A stretch of DNA of 64,000 nucleotides from Rotaria macrura (GCA_900239685.1 OENT01000921.1:1-64000), one strand, 5' to 3'; positions 1 to 12,724 are shown, counted from the first letter of the stretch. Numbers and translations: made by a program. Notes: generated from the sequence alone by a model not told the origin.

Positions 1-2191
1 GGACATTTGACGAATTTCAGGACAGTTGTGTTTGTTTTGGGAGAAACCCCATGGAATAAGCCTATAATTATAAATGATATAAACGTATACATTTTGTTTC
101 GACGGATTTTTTGACAAAAATGATTTTTCATAAACTTGAAAGAAATAAAGAATGAAACAAATGTTCATAGAATTGCTATAAACATATGTGTAGTCATTAG
201 TTGTCAATCTCCTTGAATACGGTCATTAGTGCTTAAGTCGAGTCTAAATCGTACATACTGGTATTATCGTGTAAAAAGAAAAGAGAAAGATTTGAGCGTT
301 TTTTTGTTTTCTATTTCATCATTCTCACATCGACATTCACTTTCAATCGAAAGAATTCTTTTTTTTAAACTTCTACATTCAGATTGAATTCGGTTTCGAT
401 CATTGCACTACACGGGTAGCGGTATCAAAATGCAATACAATACAGTATTTCGTCAGATGATAATTTAATGCAGTAAGCAACTTATGTCTACTAGTAGAGA
501 CTTCGAACACAAATGCGTCAAGGTTTAATCGAAAAATTAAGTGCATCATTCAATACGAATTTCGAATTTGTCCAGTACTGTTAGAACATAAATCATTTAG
601 GATCAAAAGAAAAACACAAACGTTGAAACTTTCATAGCATAGCATAGAAAGAAGTTCGAATGACGAACAACATCATCTTCATAATTATGAAAGGAATACA
701 ATTAAAAACAAAGTTTTTCGCAGGACGGTAGAAAAATGTGAGAATATTTTCGTGTATGATAATGCGCAAAGAACTATTGGAAATGAGCATTAAACGGAAA
801 ACTGCTGCGTGCCAAGTCACAACTTGTCTAGAATATTATGCAATTGATTTGAAAATTTAATAGACAATGATGACTTGTCTATAAACGTTGGAATATAGTT
901 CCATGTTTTTTCTATCCTTTTTACAATTTAAATGATGAAATAAAACTGCATCAATTCTTAAATGTTTATGAATAATTTTCTCACGATTGATTATTCAATT
1001 TTTAGAATTTCATTTTTCAAAGATGTATCACAATTATTGACTAAACATCAATGAATTACATCAATACAATACGGTAATATTCAGTTGAGTATTATCGTTT
1101 AATGAAGGAGCGTCTACAATATCTCCATCTATACTGTTCTATGTCTACTACCTTTAAGTAGAACCCTGCTAAAAATTCTTTAGAAAATTCTGATGAACAG
1201 TGGTATGTCCTTGATTTTACCAATTTTTAATAGTTCTATGTTCGAGAGATCTTTAAAGGACTCTACGTTGTTATTAAAATCTAATCTGCGAATTTTAACT
1301 TGAGATGTTTCCTCTTAATTGACCTGAAGTCGACTAACTTACTTGTTAAAAAATCCCTTGGCTTTTAAAAAACCAATTCGTTCTTTTCTTCCAAAATAAG
1401 ACTATTGCGATGCAGCCTCTCTCGTTAAATCATGTTTATGGTTACGGATTACTAAAAATTCTCTAATAGATGTGGTTCAACACCTTGGAATTTTTCAATT
1501 GATAGAAGATAATATAATAACGCTCTATCGAATGGACTACGTTTACCATCGATATTTAAACAATGATTTTTCTTTTCTAAAAGTCAGAGATCTTGTTGGG
1601 GTTTCCTAAATACTAAATCACTAAAAGTTTCTTTACGTGGCTAAAGCTTAAAGTGCATTCTAATCTTTTGATGATTTTTACTAGAATACAGTTTAGTAAT
1701 GATTGAAAAAATCCATGGAATCCTATCCCGATGAGGTTAATCGGGCGAGGTTTCGTCTTATACTACAGTGGATAGATTTTTCGAAAATAATTTTTGCCGA
1801 TTTATAAAGAAATTTGTCAAAAAAAATGTAGTATCTACATGGTTCGTTGCCACATTACTTATTCAGCTTAAAGAAAATGCAAAAAGTAGAAAATGTCAGC
1901 AATATACATATTTTTTATTTTAAGAAACGGCGACGTCTAGAATGAAGGAGTATCATGTTATTTATACTGAAGTATTGAATTTACTGATTGGTTTTTTTTT
2001 GTCATGATTTCAAATGAAAACGAAAAATATGATACTTTGATGATCAAAACGAAGGATTTGTAATTTGAGTCGATCTTATAATTAATGACAGCTTCGATAA
2101 AATCGTCCAGAAACAAATCATTTCTTGATTAATATTCAAGTAGATAGCACACAATTATTTTATCAAATATTGATTTGAGACATAACAAGAA
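1..2191. other. Non-coding, no recognised gene
   Basis: AT-rich sequence with stops in every frame and no ORF with recognisable protein features. The only ORF of 60 codons or more (minus strand, about 632-820) has no family motif or splice context. No tRNA, palindrome or long repeat was seen. It presumably contains the upstream region of the Hint-domain gene, but no convincing TATA box stands before its ATG at 2192. Confidence 0.6.
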
Positions 2192-3389
2192 ATGGTAAAC
2201 ACATATCTATTGTTCATATACAACGAATTTATTTTCGATATCTTTAGTTATTTCTAAAATTCATTCTTACGGCTAGTGTGTTAATAACGGTGACACATGC
2301 TACATGTTCTCTGACTGATGATCCAAAGAAGATTCTAAATTGTGTTCATTACTTCACATCAGTACTTTATGGAGCTGTGGCAAGAGGTTGTTGAAACAAT
2401 AGGTCATACTATTCTCGAATTTTATTGACTTTCTATTTTAGATGTGAATATAATATGTCAAGTGGCCACTGATGTTGCAACTTGTTTAATCGGCGAAATG
2501 GGCGATTGTATCGCAGATGAAGTATACATCTCGTTATCCTGATTGAATTAGTTTTTCATAGATTGTTCGTGTGATTTAGATTGGTAGAGCAGCATTTAAT
2601 GAAGCTAAGAAACTTTCTGAAAACTGTTGTCCACCTGGAAATAGTACAAGCTGTCCAATTCAAGGTCTATTCTAATCTTATTATTCATATTATTTGTTTT
2701 TTGTTAGCTAATATTTGATTTGTTTAGCAACTGTTTCGATTTTTCAACGTTGTTTTGCTGCCGACTCTCTTGTTAATTTAGCTGATGGAAAACAGAAACA
2801 ACTTGTTGACTTACAACCAGGTGATACGGTTCTTGCCTACGAGGATAAAACAAAGAAACTTATATATACAAACGTACTTACGATGCTTCACAATGAACCT
2901 GATCAATATGGTAGAATTTATTACGTGCGTTCTTATTTATCATTATACTCTATTTTTTTAGCGGTATTCAAACAATTGACAACGGTCTCTGGCCGAAAGT
3001 TATCACTTACATCATCGCATCTACTTCTCACTGAAAATCATGGCTATGTCATGGCAAAGAATATTCATATTGGCACGAATATCTATGTATTGAATGACAA
3101 TGGTATATTAACTGCTGAAACTGTTTCAAACGTAATCGATGTAGTTAAACAAGGGTACATTACACCATTGACACAACAAGGCACATTGATTGTCAACAAT
3201 GTTGCTGCTTCATGTTATGCGACAATCAATAATCATCACTTGGCTCATGTAGCCTTAGCACCGATGCGTTGGTGGTATAATTTCTTTGGGGAAACAAAAA
3301 CATCCGATAAAAGCATTGGTATTCATTGGTTTCCGAAAATGCTCTATGAAATGACGGCATTTTTAATTCCTTCGGTTATTCATAACTAA
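2192..3389 (+). CDS. Secreted Hedgehog-type Hint (Hog) domain protein without a Hedge domain
   Basis: Six exons inferred from GT-AG sites and frame: 2192-2194, 2248-2386, 2442-2521, 2580-2664, 2728-2910 and 2962-3389, giving 305 aa. The first coding exon is only the ATG; joined to exon 2 it gives a clear signal peptide (about residues 1-19). Residues 20-105 are a short region with eight or more cysteines that I do not recognise. The Hint domain starts at Cys111-Phe112 (CFAADSLV) and has the block-B TxxH motif (LTSSH, T180/H183) and the Hog signature SCYA (residues 247-250) followed by an AH...P.R stretch. In Hedgehog and nematode Hedgehog-related proteins this domain cleaves itself before the Cys and can attach a sterol. 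The Hedge signalling domain is absent. The last intron (2911-2961) matters: reading through it inserts 17 hydrophobic residues into the fold. An AATAAA lies about 25 bp after the stop. Confidence 0.85.
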
Positions 3390-5100
3390 GAAATGGAAAT
3401 TTGAGAGCATGAAAATAAAAATCGCCTAACTTCAATCATAAAATAAATAAATAAATCATCAAAATCAAGCACTAGTTATAGATTTGAATTGTTCAATCTA
3501 TGAATCTATTTTTTATGCGTTATCGATCGAAAAGGAAAATGAATTTCTTCGATCAATACTGATGCTAAAAGTGAAACAAATAATGAGTTTCACGATACAC
3601 ACTACTACGAAATCGAAGAAAAAAGGGTAGTCTAGAAATTTGAGTCAATCCTATTAACCAACAGTTAAGCTTTAAGAATTAACTTATTCAAAGAAGTTTA
3701 TTTTAATGATATATGACAATAACACGTGTTTCAAATTCCAACCGTTGAAATGATGCTTATATCATATATCTTAAATGAGTTGCGTTTTTTTTTCTACATA
3801 ATTAAACATACATATTAATTCACAAATAAATCCAAAACCAAAACAAGATGAAGAACAGCCGAATCAACCGTACCGCTATTTTTCTTTGAATATTTTCGTA
3901 CAAGGAACTATAAAGGATTACTATCGGAGAAAAAACCGTATGAGTTTGTAGCCCACTTGTAAATAAACTCATTATGTATGACACTTGCTACTTTAAGTTT
4001 GTATATGATCATCTGCTTTTCGTCATGCTTGCATGTTCAAGATTTGCAATACCTACAAACTATATTTGGATGATCAAACTCTTTCGATACTATATCTTGT
4101 ATATATGGATTACTTCATTACGAGATGTAAAATTCAAGAGTTGAATGAGTTCTTCAACCATTTGGTTGTAATGAATAAACTGTCAATAGGAAAAAAATAA
4201 TTTGAACAACATCGCAGATATATCAATCAATCATTAAACACATTGTTATTACCTGAAATGTCAAACAGGCGACCTCTACTAGGATATCCAGTGAACATTG
4301 ACACAGAAACTATCATGATTATTATTTTCACGATTGGAACTCAGAGCGATCAAAACGGTGTCATTTACGATCTAAAAACAGTCAGTATATGTTGTCAAAA
4401 TGCAGTATTTACGTGAGTAATCTGTATCAATAGGCACCGTAATGTATCAGTATCGTGAACGGGCCGTATACTGATCGATAACGATGAGCTATACTGTGTC
4501 CATTAACGGACTATTTGTACAACATAAATTATTCGAAATCTGCTATTAACTCAGGTCGAATGCTTCGACTGTCGTGTGCCCTCGAAAACGTTTCGCGACA
4601 GAAACATCATGCTCATAATATGAGGTGTTTTAAAGCAAAAAACTTAGGCTGATAACCACGGTTCACGACGTTCTTTTATACTTAACATGACACAGATGTA
4701 GCAATACCTACCTAGTGTTTCCGTAAAGATCAGTTATGACACCCGTGTGTGCGGGGGGGGGGGGGGAGGATACTCAAGTGTAATGCAAATTTTCAGTACT
4801 TCAAATTCCAGTTGAAACGACCAAGATACATTGAAAATTAATAGTAATATGGAGTAAAAACAAGGGAACCATAACCTTTCCGTCTTTACACACTTCCGTA
4901 CAAGTAAACAAAGTATCACGCGAAAATGTCCAAAGACAATATAGAGTGATTACAGACCGGATATGCGATGATTATGACCGGTTTGCGTAGTAGGCTGAAT
5001 AACCACCTTAATGAGCAGTCTGGCGCTTTGCTAACAAGAGTTGTTTGCATTTCACTTGTCAGAGTGGGAGAAAGCATATATGGATAGTTTCGAGATATTA
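3390..5100. other. Intergenic, no gene seen
   Basis: No coding region is supported. It contains a run of 14 G at 4753-4766 and, at about 4420-4500, short CGTATAC-type words like those in the fold-back element just downstream, possibly debris of the same family. Confidence 0.5.
4753..4766 (+). repeat. Homopolymer G14 tract
   Basis: Fourteen consecutive G follow a GTGTGTGC stretch. This is striking in a strongly AT-rich region, and its exact length is likely to vary by assembly or polymerase error. Confidence 0.9.
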
Positions 5101-5154
5101 TTTGCGAAGAAGTCGGAAAAAGCACCGTATTTATGCAGTGGAAAAAAACGGTCC

Positions 5155-5375
5155 ACATGCAGCTATATGAGTAGACGCAGTTATAAGGCCTTATCATAAT
5201 GTAATTGCGGGCCGTATACGCCCGTATACTGTGACAATACGCATGGTATACGAGGCGTATTCGGGACAATCTATATGCTTCATATACGGCGTCTTATTGT
5301 CACAGTATGTGAGCGTATACGGCCCCTAATTCCATTATGACAAGGCCGTATAGCTGCGTCCAGTCATACGGCCGT
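5155..5375. repeat. CGTATAC-rich fold-back element
   Basis: The left arm, about 5155-5238, is the imperfect reverse complement of about 5293-5375. Shared blocks include GGGCCGTATACG, ATACTGTGACAATA, CATAATG and GACGCAG, read inward on both sides. The arms are full of short self-complementary words such as GTATAC and GGCCGTAT. The outer limits are vague and no target duplication was identified. It resembles the element at 17135-17433 in composition and architecture, so both probably belong to one class of non-autonomous transposon. Confidence 0.7.
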
Positions 5376-8300
5376 ATGCGGGGTCGTATCCATCGATCTG
5401 GGAGGCTCTTTTTACGCAACGGTCCAGCGGTCTTCAGTAACAGCTCTGTAAACGTTCCCTAATCTATACGTTAGTATTCTGTAAACCGATACTTGAAAAC
5501 GAAATTCTACGGAGTTTCATCAACATGCTGTTCTGTATTCGTTTACCATCTCGTACGGGTCACCCTGTATCACCTGGAATGTCTTACTGATGAGTTTTCT
5601 GTGAATAGTTTTGTCAGAGTTTCACTCCCTAAGAAATATGAGAATTAACTTTAAATTTGTGTCTGTATGCATTGTTTTTGAAGTATTCATAGATTTTTAA
5701 GCATTTATCCAGTAGTCAAAACATTAGTGCAATCCTGATTTTGGCATTGATTAAGACTCAGTCACTGTCAAAATTTGGTAAAAGCAGAGTGCATTATGGA
5801 ATCTAAGTTTTAATCATTCATTTCTCAGGCAAACGCAAACCATTGATATTGTGTTTCTTTCTCTTAGTACTGTTGATTTCACCATATAGACTTCTACGAA
5901 AAATTATCAAAATTAACTAATTAATTTCATCATACACTATATGCATGATGAAACGTCGAATTGTAACTTAGTATTGTGAAAAATAGACCTTAAGACATTC
6001 GCCAGATACAAGCATAACTTCTTCTCTTGATTTCGTTTGTACACATTTTATAATAGAGGTAAGTGTGAGAATCTTTCCCAGCACCATCCCTGTGGAGCTT
6101 ATATCCTTATCCTCTTCATCGTGAATGAAAATGTAGAAAGTGTGAAAATTAAGAATCAGTTTTGGTATGCATCTAGCAGGTTCCTCATTCTTCGTTTTTA
6201 AATTATTATTTTTAGTCAAATATTTCTCATTTTTGTAATTCTTTCTGTGTCTTTAATTTTACATTTCTATTCGTTTTTACTGGTTGTTCAGGTTTGTAAC
6301 AATAGAGAGAAAAACTCATAGAAATTACTTACACTTACTATTTTCTTCGACAATATAAGTATGTTCCACAAAATTAGGATTCAAGACACGAAGAAAACTT
6401 TCAACGTCAAAGTTTGTCTTGCCAGTTCATTCGGCAATTCTGAAACTTTCAAGGAAAACATATCTGTCAAGTAGCACGCGTTTATTTTGTTTTTGTAAAC
6501 ACTTATTTCATGATCGAAATTTGATTCTGATGTTCACAGCAACAATTGTTAGTAGGTTATAAACCGAAGTATTTTAAATATTTGCTAATGCTCCTGTAGT
6601 CATCGATCGAACTTGAATTGAATATAAAATACCAATACGTGTCTTCCCAGCACTAAAATATGACAGCGTATTCATAAGTATTAGCGCTAGGTGGAAGGAA
6701 GCAGCCCGTAAATGGCTTAAAATGGCGTAAGAATATGTAGAATGTTACAAACGGAGCCGTTTTCCGTCAGTTCGAAAAACGAAGAGAATAGTGTTAAAAG
6801 CGATGACAGTTTTCTAGCAGAAAAGACGACCCGTAAAATGAGCTGATAGATTACTGAGGAATAGGATGAGAATTAATGCCGTTTCAGGCAGCCTTCGATG
6901 GCCTTTCCGACGGCCTGAAGGATTGTCTGGGGAAGCAAGTAATAGAAGGAAATTATATGCCCCGATATGAATATCCACTACAAGATTTATGCTATGAGCA
7001 GTTCACTATCCATGCGATCAATAGAATGAAGTCAATGCTTTCGTTATAGGTTAAACACACCAGAAAACTGGATTCAAATTGAATTAAGTAATGTGATTGC
7101 TTAATTCAGAGTTAAATCATCTAAAAAAGATGTGACTTTAATTTCAATGCACCAATTACATTGCTTAACTGAACTGTAACGTTAATTTAATCACTATTCT
7201 AGTGTGCATTGGACCCTTATTGCACGCCGAGATAAACGTGTTCCGAACAAAGAATGATTGCCTTCCGAGCGAGTACATCAGAACTTGTTCGTGTGTTATA
7301 AATGCGATGATCATCAGCATTTCCCATGGAAATTATAAAGAAAAACTATTTGTATACTTTTCGGGTATTGGCAAAGTGTACGTTAACACTTTGGTTTTAG
7401 CAGCAAGCTGTAGTTAAACTGATTTTTTCCATCTAGAACAATAAAAAATAATGTTCGTTTTTATGCGAAATACAAAATAACATGGGATGGCCAAATAAGT
7501 AGGGACGGAGAAAAGGCAAGGTCTCATCCTTTCGAAGAAACAATAACCTGATCTAGCCGTGACATACGTTACGTTCGAAATCCTGGCCCATGATTTACGA
7601 TCCTATTTCAATGGCAATACGGCTGTTTACAGTGTGGTTACAGTACTTAATAGATGTCTGTAGCCTTCTTCCTGAGCTGGGGTTCTAGAATTAAAAAGCA
7701 AGTTTGCTCACAAATTGAACTTCATACACTTAGTTTTTTTAAACAGATTACAAATCAGAATTTACAATAGCATGGAAAGTTAAAATTGTTTTTATACGTC
7801 TACCAAACCAAAATATATTTTTAATACGACTAAATCTTAAAAATGAATTGTAAATATTGGAGCAAATAGAATCATCAAACATTTATGTATACAAATTTTA
7901 CAAATATTCAGTTTTGAACGAACCAAATTCTATAAACTGTAACAGCACATGTCGTAAAAATAGTGGCGAATTTGCTGATTTTTCAACAAATCAGCGTAAC
8001 ATCGCGATTAGTCTCATATATAATTATATATATAGGGAAGAAATCAGCAATTTCATTGCAGTTTATCGTGACTATGATATGGGACGCAATATCTCGAAAA
8101 TATAATTGTGAATGAAATTTTCTTGTGCATTCGATTCAAAATATTCATTGAAGTTCAAAATTACAAATCGGACTATTTCTGAAGGGTGTCACTACGTCGA
8201 CACGAATGAAATTGAACGATTTTGAATCAGAATCGAACCAAATCAAACTTGGCATTCAGGTTTTTAGTTCGATTTCGAACCGTACCTTTTCACCATATAG

Positions 8301-9370
8301 ATAGTGTGTTATTCATACGTGTATATAGTTATCGATCAAATATTGTCATTTTGAATCGATTTTTTCCTTTGAATCTCTTTTCACATCAACTTCTCAATCC
8401 TTGCCTTAACTTAGACTGATAACATGAATTTCTTCTTCATATTTAGATTTTGTAGGATCAGTTTTGTCATCGTTTCTCCTTTTAGATTATATTTTCTTGC
8501 TGTGTGTTAAATGAGAACTTCGTATAAGAATGAGACGGTTCTAACAATCATCGTAAAAAAACTTACTCAAAATATTCATCGACATACAAATGAACTTATT
8601 TTGTCTTTTCTGTTTAATTTTACGTAGTTTTTTTTTGTGAGTGAATACGGCTTGCCTTTTTTATTTACTGTTTTTTAATATTTGCCTAATGTAGAGTTAT
8701 ATACAAGATGTAAGTTTTGTAATAAAACATGTCATCAATTAGAATTAAAAATATAAATAGCTCAATGCATCTATAAAATCAGAATTAAATCACTGAAATA
8801 GTGCTTATAATCGAGAGAATAAAGGGTTATAATAAATTGGAAAATCATCATGTATGTATAGCACAAATCACCAAAATTATCGGAAATAAAAACGATGATT
8901 GATTGCGTTTCAGCTCACAATTATCACTTCAGCATATCGTGATTAATCATCAACTTTTAAGTTATTTTAGCGATATGGAAATAGACATTCCCTTGAGTGA
9001 CTATCATTTTTTAAGTCATTAAGCAGCGACCTCTATACCGATGATAAGAATTACAGAACGAACGAAATGCTATGAACGCGTTCGGAATGGCCGAGAGCTA
9101 TCGAACGCGTTCTGAATGCGTTTCCATGTCTGTTCGGAGCACGTTCTTCCACTGTTCGTCTACACGTAAGATCACTTTATGATGGAAAACAACGAATTCG
9201 TTCACAGAGGAGAAAAGATAAATAACATCTATGTGACCTCTTCCAATGAGAAAATAAAAAGAAGACTCATCTTTCTTTGCTTCTTTCTTTCCTTTATCCT
9301 CTTTCTTATGTATCACCGTGAAACTGACTGAAACATATCATAATTCGGTTATTTTCAAAATTTGTAAAAC
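5376..9370. other. Intergenic, no recognised gene
   Basis: Several ORFs of 60-85 codons occur (for example 5968-6219 minus, 7202-7417 and 7857-8105 plus), but none has a domain, repeat, signal peptide or splice context that supports it. A weak, degenerate inverted repeat lies at about 7053-7206, with ends resembling CACACYAGAA. Nothing else was recognised. Confidence 0.5.
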
Positions 9371-10183
9371 ATGGTCGATACACCACCATTATATTCATTT
9401 CGTTTTGAACACGCTCAAATTGAAGTTCCATTTACTAATATGTTGGTTCATGTACATCCACCTTGGACGTATATTATATCATTTGGATCAGGATTATTAT
9501 ATATGTTTCTGATTACTACGATTTTTCCTTTGATAACAACGGTATTATCGTTGAAAGTTCAGAAATGTTTTTCGAAAATACACTATATACTCTTGTTCAT
9601 CTATTCGCTATTTTCATTTGTAGTTACATTATATTATGTAGTACAAACACGAGAAATAGTCAACTTATCCGTTTATCTATGTACTCCAATACCGTCTTGG
9701 CTACGCATCGTATCAATTACATTTACTATTTCAAAAATATGGGAATGGTTCGATACTGCTATTCTTATATCAAAAGGACAAACTTTGAAAAAAATCGGAT
9801 TTCTTCATATTTATCATCATGCAACAACATTTCTATTATTTTTATGTGCCATGAATTTACCTGGCGGAGAAAAAAGTGGAATATTATTGAATGGTTTTGT
9901 TCATACACTGATGTATTATCATTTTGCTTTTCGTTTACCGAAATTCGTACGTCCTATAATAACAACATTTCAAATTATACAACTTCTAATCGTTATTTGC
10001 ATCTGGCATACCGTACCAAGTTTATGTTTGAACTATAGAAATTTCCCTAATGAAAATTTCTTAGAGTTTTGTCTACCATATGTAATTGTACCCGTGTATT
10101 GTTTGTTTTTTGTCAAATTTTTCATCGAACAATATCTTTTCTCATCAAAAAGCAAAGTTAAACCTTCACGCAAAGAAGAATAG
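9371..10183 (+). CDS. Elongation of very long chain fatty acids (ELO/ELOVL family) protein
   Basis: Single-exon ORF of 270 aa, about the usual length for the family. ELO proteins are ER-membrane condensing enzymes that join malonyl-CoA to a fatty acyl-CoA in the first step of chain elongation. Family motifs occur in order: KIWEWFDT (residues 122-129, the KxxExxDT box), HIYHH (146-150, the catalytic histidine box), NGFVHTLMYYH (174-184) and TTFQIIQ (198-204). Several hydrophobic membrane segments surround them, and the tail (260-270) is rich in Lys/Arg/Glu, as in ER-resident members. The ATG is the first in frame, and the N-terminus reaches the PW.Y region normal for the family. All key residues are present, so it should be functional. 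The subfamily (ELOVL6-like or ELOVL1/7-like) could not be decided by eye. The start of the retrotransposon lies about 0.4 kb downstream. Confidence 0.93.
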   Translation: MVDTPPLYSFRFEHAQIEVPFTNMLVHVHPPWTYIISFGSGLLYMFLITTIFPLITTVLSLKVQKCFSKIHYILLFIYSLFSFVVTLYYVVQTREIVNLSVYLCTPIPSWLRIVSITFTISKIWEWFDTAILISKGQTLKKIGFLHIYHHATTFLLFLCAMNLPGGEKSGILLNGFVHTLMYYHFAFRLPKFVRPIITTFQIIQLLIVICIWHTVPSLCLNYRNFPNENFLEFCLPYVIVPVYCLFFVKFFIEQYLFSSKSKVKPSRKEE

Positions 10184-10655
10184 AGAAAAAAATGATACGA
10201 TGTACGTTGAATTGATCAGCTTTTGTTGTATTCGTTTTCTTTTTTCATCTGACCTATTAAACATGAAGTTAAAATTTGATTTCTTACACCTCTCGTTGAA
10301 CTTTTCTATCAAGTCAAGTTTGGTTTATTGAGTTCAGCGAAATTTTTTGTGCGTTCGACGATTAACTTCTCCTATCAATTAAATATTTCTAACAATAGAG
10401 ACAATCACACTTGACCGTTGAATTTTTTGGGAAACAGATTGAACACAAAATTTTACTAGATCGTCGTCATTCTACGCGATAGAAATCAGTCGCACTCTCT
10501 CTTATCCTTGTTCTGCTATAGACTATCTATATTACAACGCACGTGTTTGATACTCGTGATTAATTACGTGCAAAATATTATTTTTATTTTCAAAACAACT
10601 TATAAAATAACTTATATTTGGAAAAGAAGAAATAGAATAAATAAGTACTATTGGA

Positions 10656-12724
10656 ATGAATAGTACCAAAAATTCATATCGAAATGATGCTACAACTGAA
10701 ACTTATGACGAACGGTCCACACGTTCGCATAGCAAGAAAAGATCAATTCAATTACAACATCCAGATGAAGATGACTCATTAAGCCACAAACCTAGACGAA
10801 ATCGGATGGAAAACTTTATCCCTGATAATAGAAACAATCCGTCTGTCAGCAGTGCTAGTCAAAATCAACTACTAATCGAACCAAAGCTAACTACAACAAC
10901 AAATTCATACTTCAACACGTATATTAAAATGAAAAAAGTTCCCTATGAATCATCCAAGCGTTTCCAGCGTGAGTCATCACGTCTGTCATTTCCATCATTC
11001 CGTATACTGTTTAATAATCCAAACAACTACCTAGCTACTCTCTAAAAAATAACCGTTTCCCAGAAAACCAACGCAAAAAGGTTTGCGAGGCTCGGAAACC
11101 CTTTTCTTACTCTCGGGAACTGTTTCAAGGTTTTCCAAAAGCTCGGAAACCCGTTTTTTACCATCAGAAACTCTTAAAAGGTTTCCGATAGTAACAAACT
11201 CGTAAACCGAAAATGGTTCCCGAGCCTCGCATACCCTTCCAAGCGTTTCCGAGCTTCGGGAACATTTTTCGGTTTACGAGTTTGTTACTATCGGAAACCT
11301 TTTAAGAGTTTCTGATGGTAAAAAACGGGTTTCCAAGCTTTTGGAAAACCTTGAAACAGTTCCCGAGAGTAAGAAAAGGGTTTCCGAGCCTCGCAAACCT
11401 TTTTGCGTTGGTTTTCTGGGAAACGGTTATTTTTTAGAGAGTACGGAAGTAACAGTGATCAATGAAATAAATAAACACTTTAAATTAAATTTAACATAAG
11501 GTAGATATACCAAAGCAAAAAATGACCAAAGGTGCTTTCTACTGTATGCAAGTACAACAGCACAATTTGAACACCTAATGTGCAAATCGAATTGGCCAAA
11601 TCATACATGTAATAGTGAATGCAAATTAGATTTACCCGTGAAAATTCCATCGGCGTATTCCATCGTAGTTCTCAATGTTCCATATCAATGGAATGAGCAA
11701 ACATTTGCAGAAGAATTGAAGCAACACTATCCTTCCATTGTACGCGCAGTTCGTCTGTATATAAAGGGTGAAAAACCTCTAACCAAAGTTAGATTGGATT
11801 TTTCCTCATACAAGGAACTATTGAATATACTTAAATCACGACGCATTCTACTAGATGACAATAACACTGCGTTCGCAATCGAACCTTATCAAATAAGAAT
11901 GATCCGATTTGCTTTAGATGTGCGCAGCATCATCAATATGATCCGAATTGCGATAATCCCATTCAATGTGCACATTGCAAGGGAGATCATATGTCAGGCA
12001 ATCCAAGTCGTCCGAAAAAGATTGAGCAACGATATGAAATAAACCAAAGACTGAAAGAACTAAACAACGATTCGGACTCGCAAAAGCAAAGACAAAAGCC
12101 AGCATGGACCGGTAATACAACAGATTATCTTTTTGGAAATGAATTAGAAATAAATGGAAATAAACACCACCAACAACCACGTCGAGTTTATAAAAATACT
12201 AGAAAAAATCAACAGCACAATGTCATTAATTAAAGATCAACGAGAAGAACTAAACACAAAATTCGACACACTCGATACAAAACTAAATCATTACAACAAT
12301 GATATTAATCAGATCAAGATTTGTATAAATGAGATTCTTTGTCCACTTATCAAGGAGATCTCTAATCAGGTCTTACAAAAAGCTAAAGGATTGAACAAAC
12401 AAACTCTAGGACCATTGCATGATAAATTAATCAATTTTATGTCTAAATCCATTATTTCATCGAATGAAATTGAGGTTACTGATGATAAAATAAATGCGGG
12501 TGAATATTATGCATCCAATAGTAATCTTTGTCACAAAACAAGCAATGAATCCAGATGCTAAGACATTTCTCCCTAGTCAAAAAGATATACAACACGTTCC
12601 AATGCCAAATTTATCCAAAGAACAAAAGAAAATTTTTCAAGATATTATCTTAGAATGGGCTACATCATCAACACTCGACAATCTATTTACCGATTGGGAA
12701 CAACGACGACAACAAACTGCTAAC
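10656..12724 (+). pseudogene. LINE ORF1 (gag-like, zinc knuckle and coiled coil), broken
   Basis: An N-terminal hydrophilic segment (10656-11037) is interrupted by the 404-bp palindrome. On the far side the frame resumes exactly if the insert plus one TA copy is discounted. An in-frame TAA follows at 11497-11499. The segment 11578-11890 has an RNA-binding-like fold region (Y.IVVLNVPYQW...). A frameshift near 11890 then leads into two CCHC-like knuckles (CFRC...H...C and CAHCKGDH...), the second having Arg instead of its last Cys. A further shift near 12154-12233 leads to a Lys/Gln/Asn-rich coiled coil (to about 12480), and another leads to a C-terminal piece ending near 12720. At least three shifts and one stop make it non-functional. 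Confidence 0.8.
11038..11441. mobile_element. 404-bp palindromic (fold-back) MITE with TA target duplication
   Basis: The first and last 180 or so bases are nearly perfect reverse complements, starting CTCTCTAAAAAATAACCG and ending in its complement. Only about 40 bases at the centre (around 11215-11265) remain unpaired. TA stands on both sides (11036-11037 and 11442-11443), the target duplication of Tc1/mariner-type elements. The arms contain many GGAAACC/GGTTTCC words. No protein is encoded, so it would depend on a transposase supplied elsewhere. Arm identity is close to 100 per cent, pointing to recent insertion or gene conversion between arms, later than the insertion of the LINE it sits in. 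Confidence 0.9.

Noticed and set aside
2925..2961. Alternative 37-bp intron in the Hint gene
   Set aside because: It breaks the frame; the 51-bp intron 2911-2961 keeps the frame and restores the conserved spacing.
5540..5580. GGGTCACCCTGTA resembling a transposon end
   Set aside because: No matching opposite end was found within several kb.
5580..5640. CTGATGAG resembling a hammerhead ribozyme core, of interest because rotifer Penelope-like elements carry them
   Set aside because: No stem II or properly spaced GAAA; other CTGATGA occurrences in the window also lack the stems.
7053..7206. Degenerate inverted repeat with CACACYAGAA-like ends
   Set aside because: Too many mismatches and no target duplication; only mentioned in the intergenic note.
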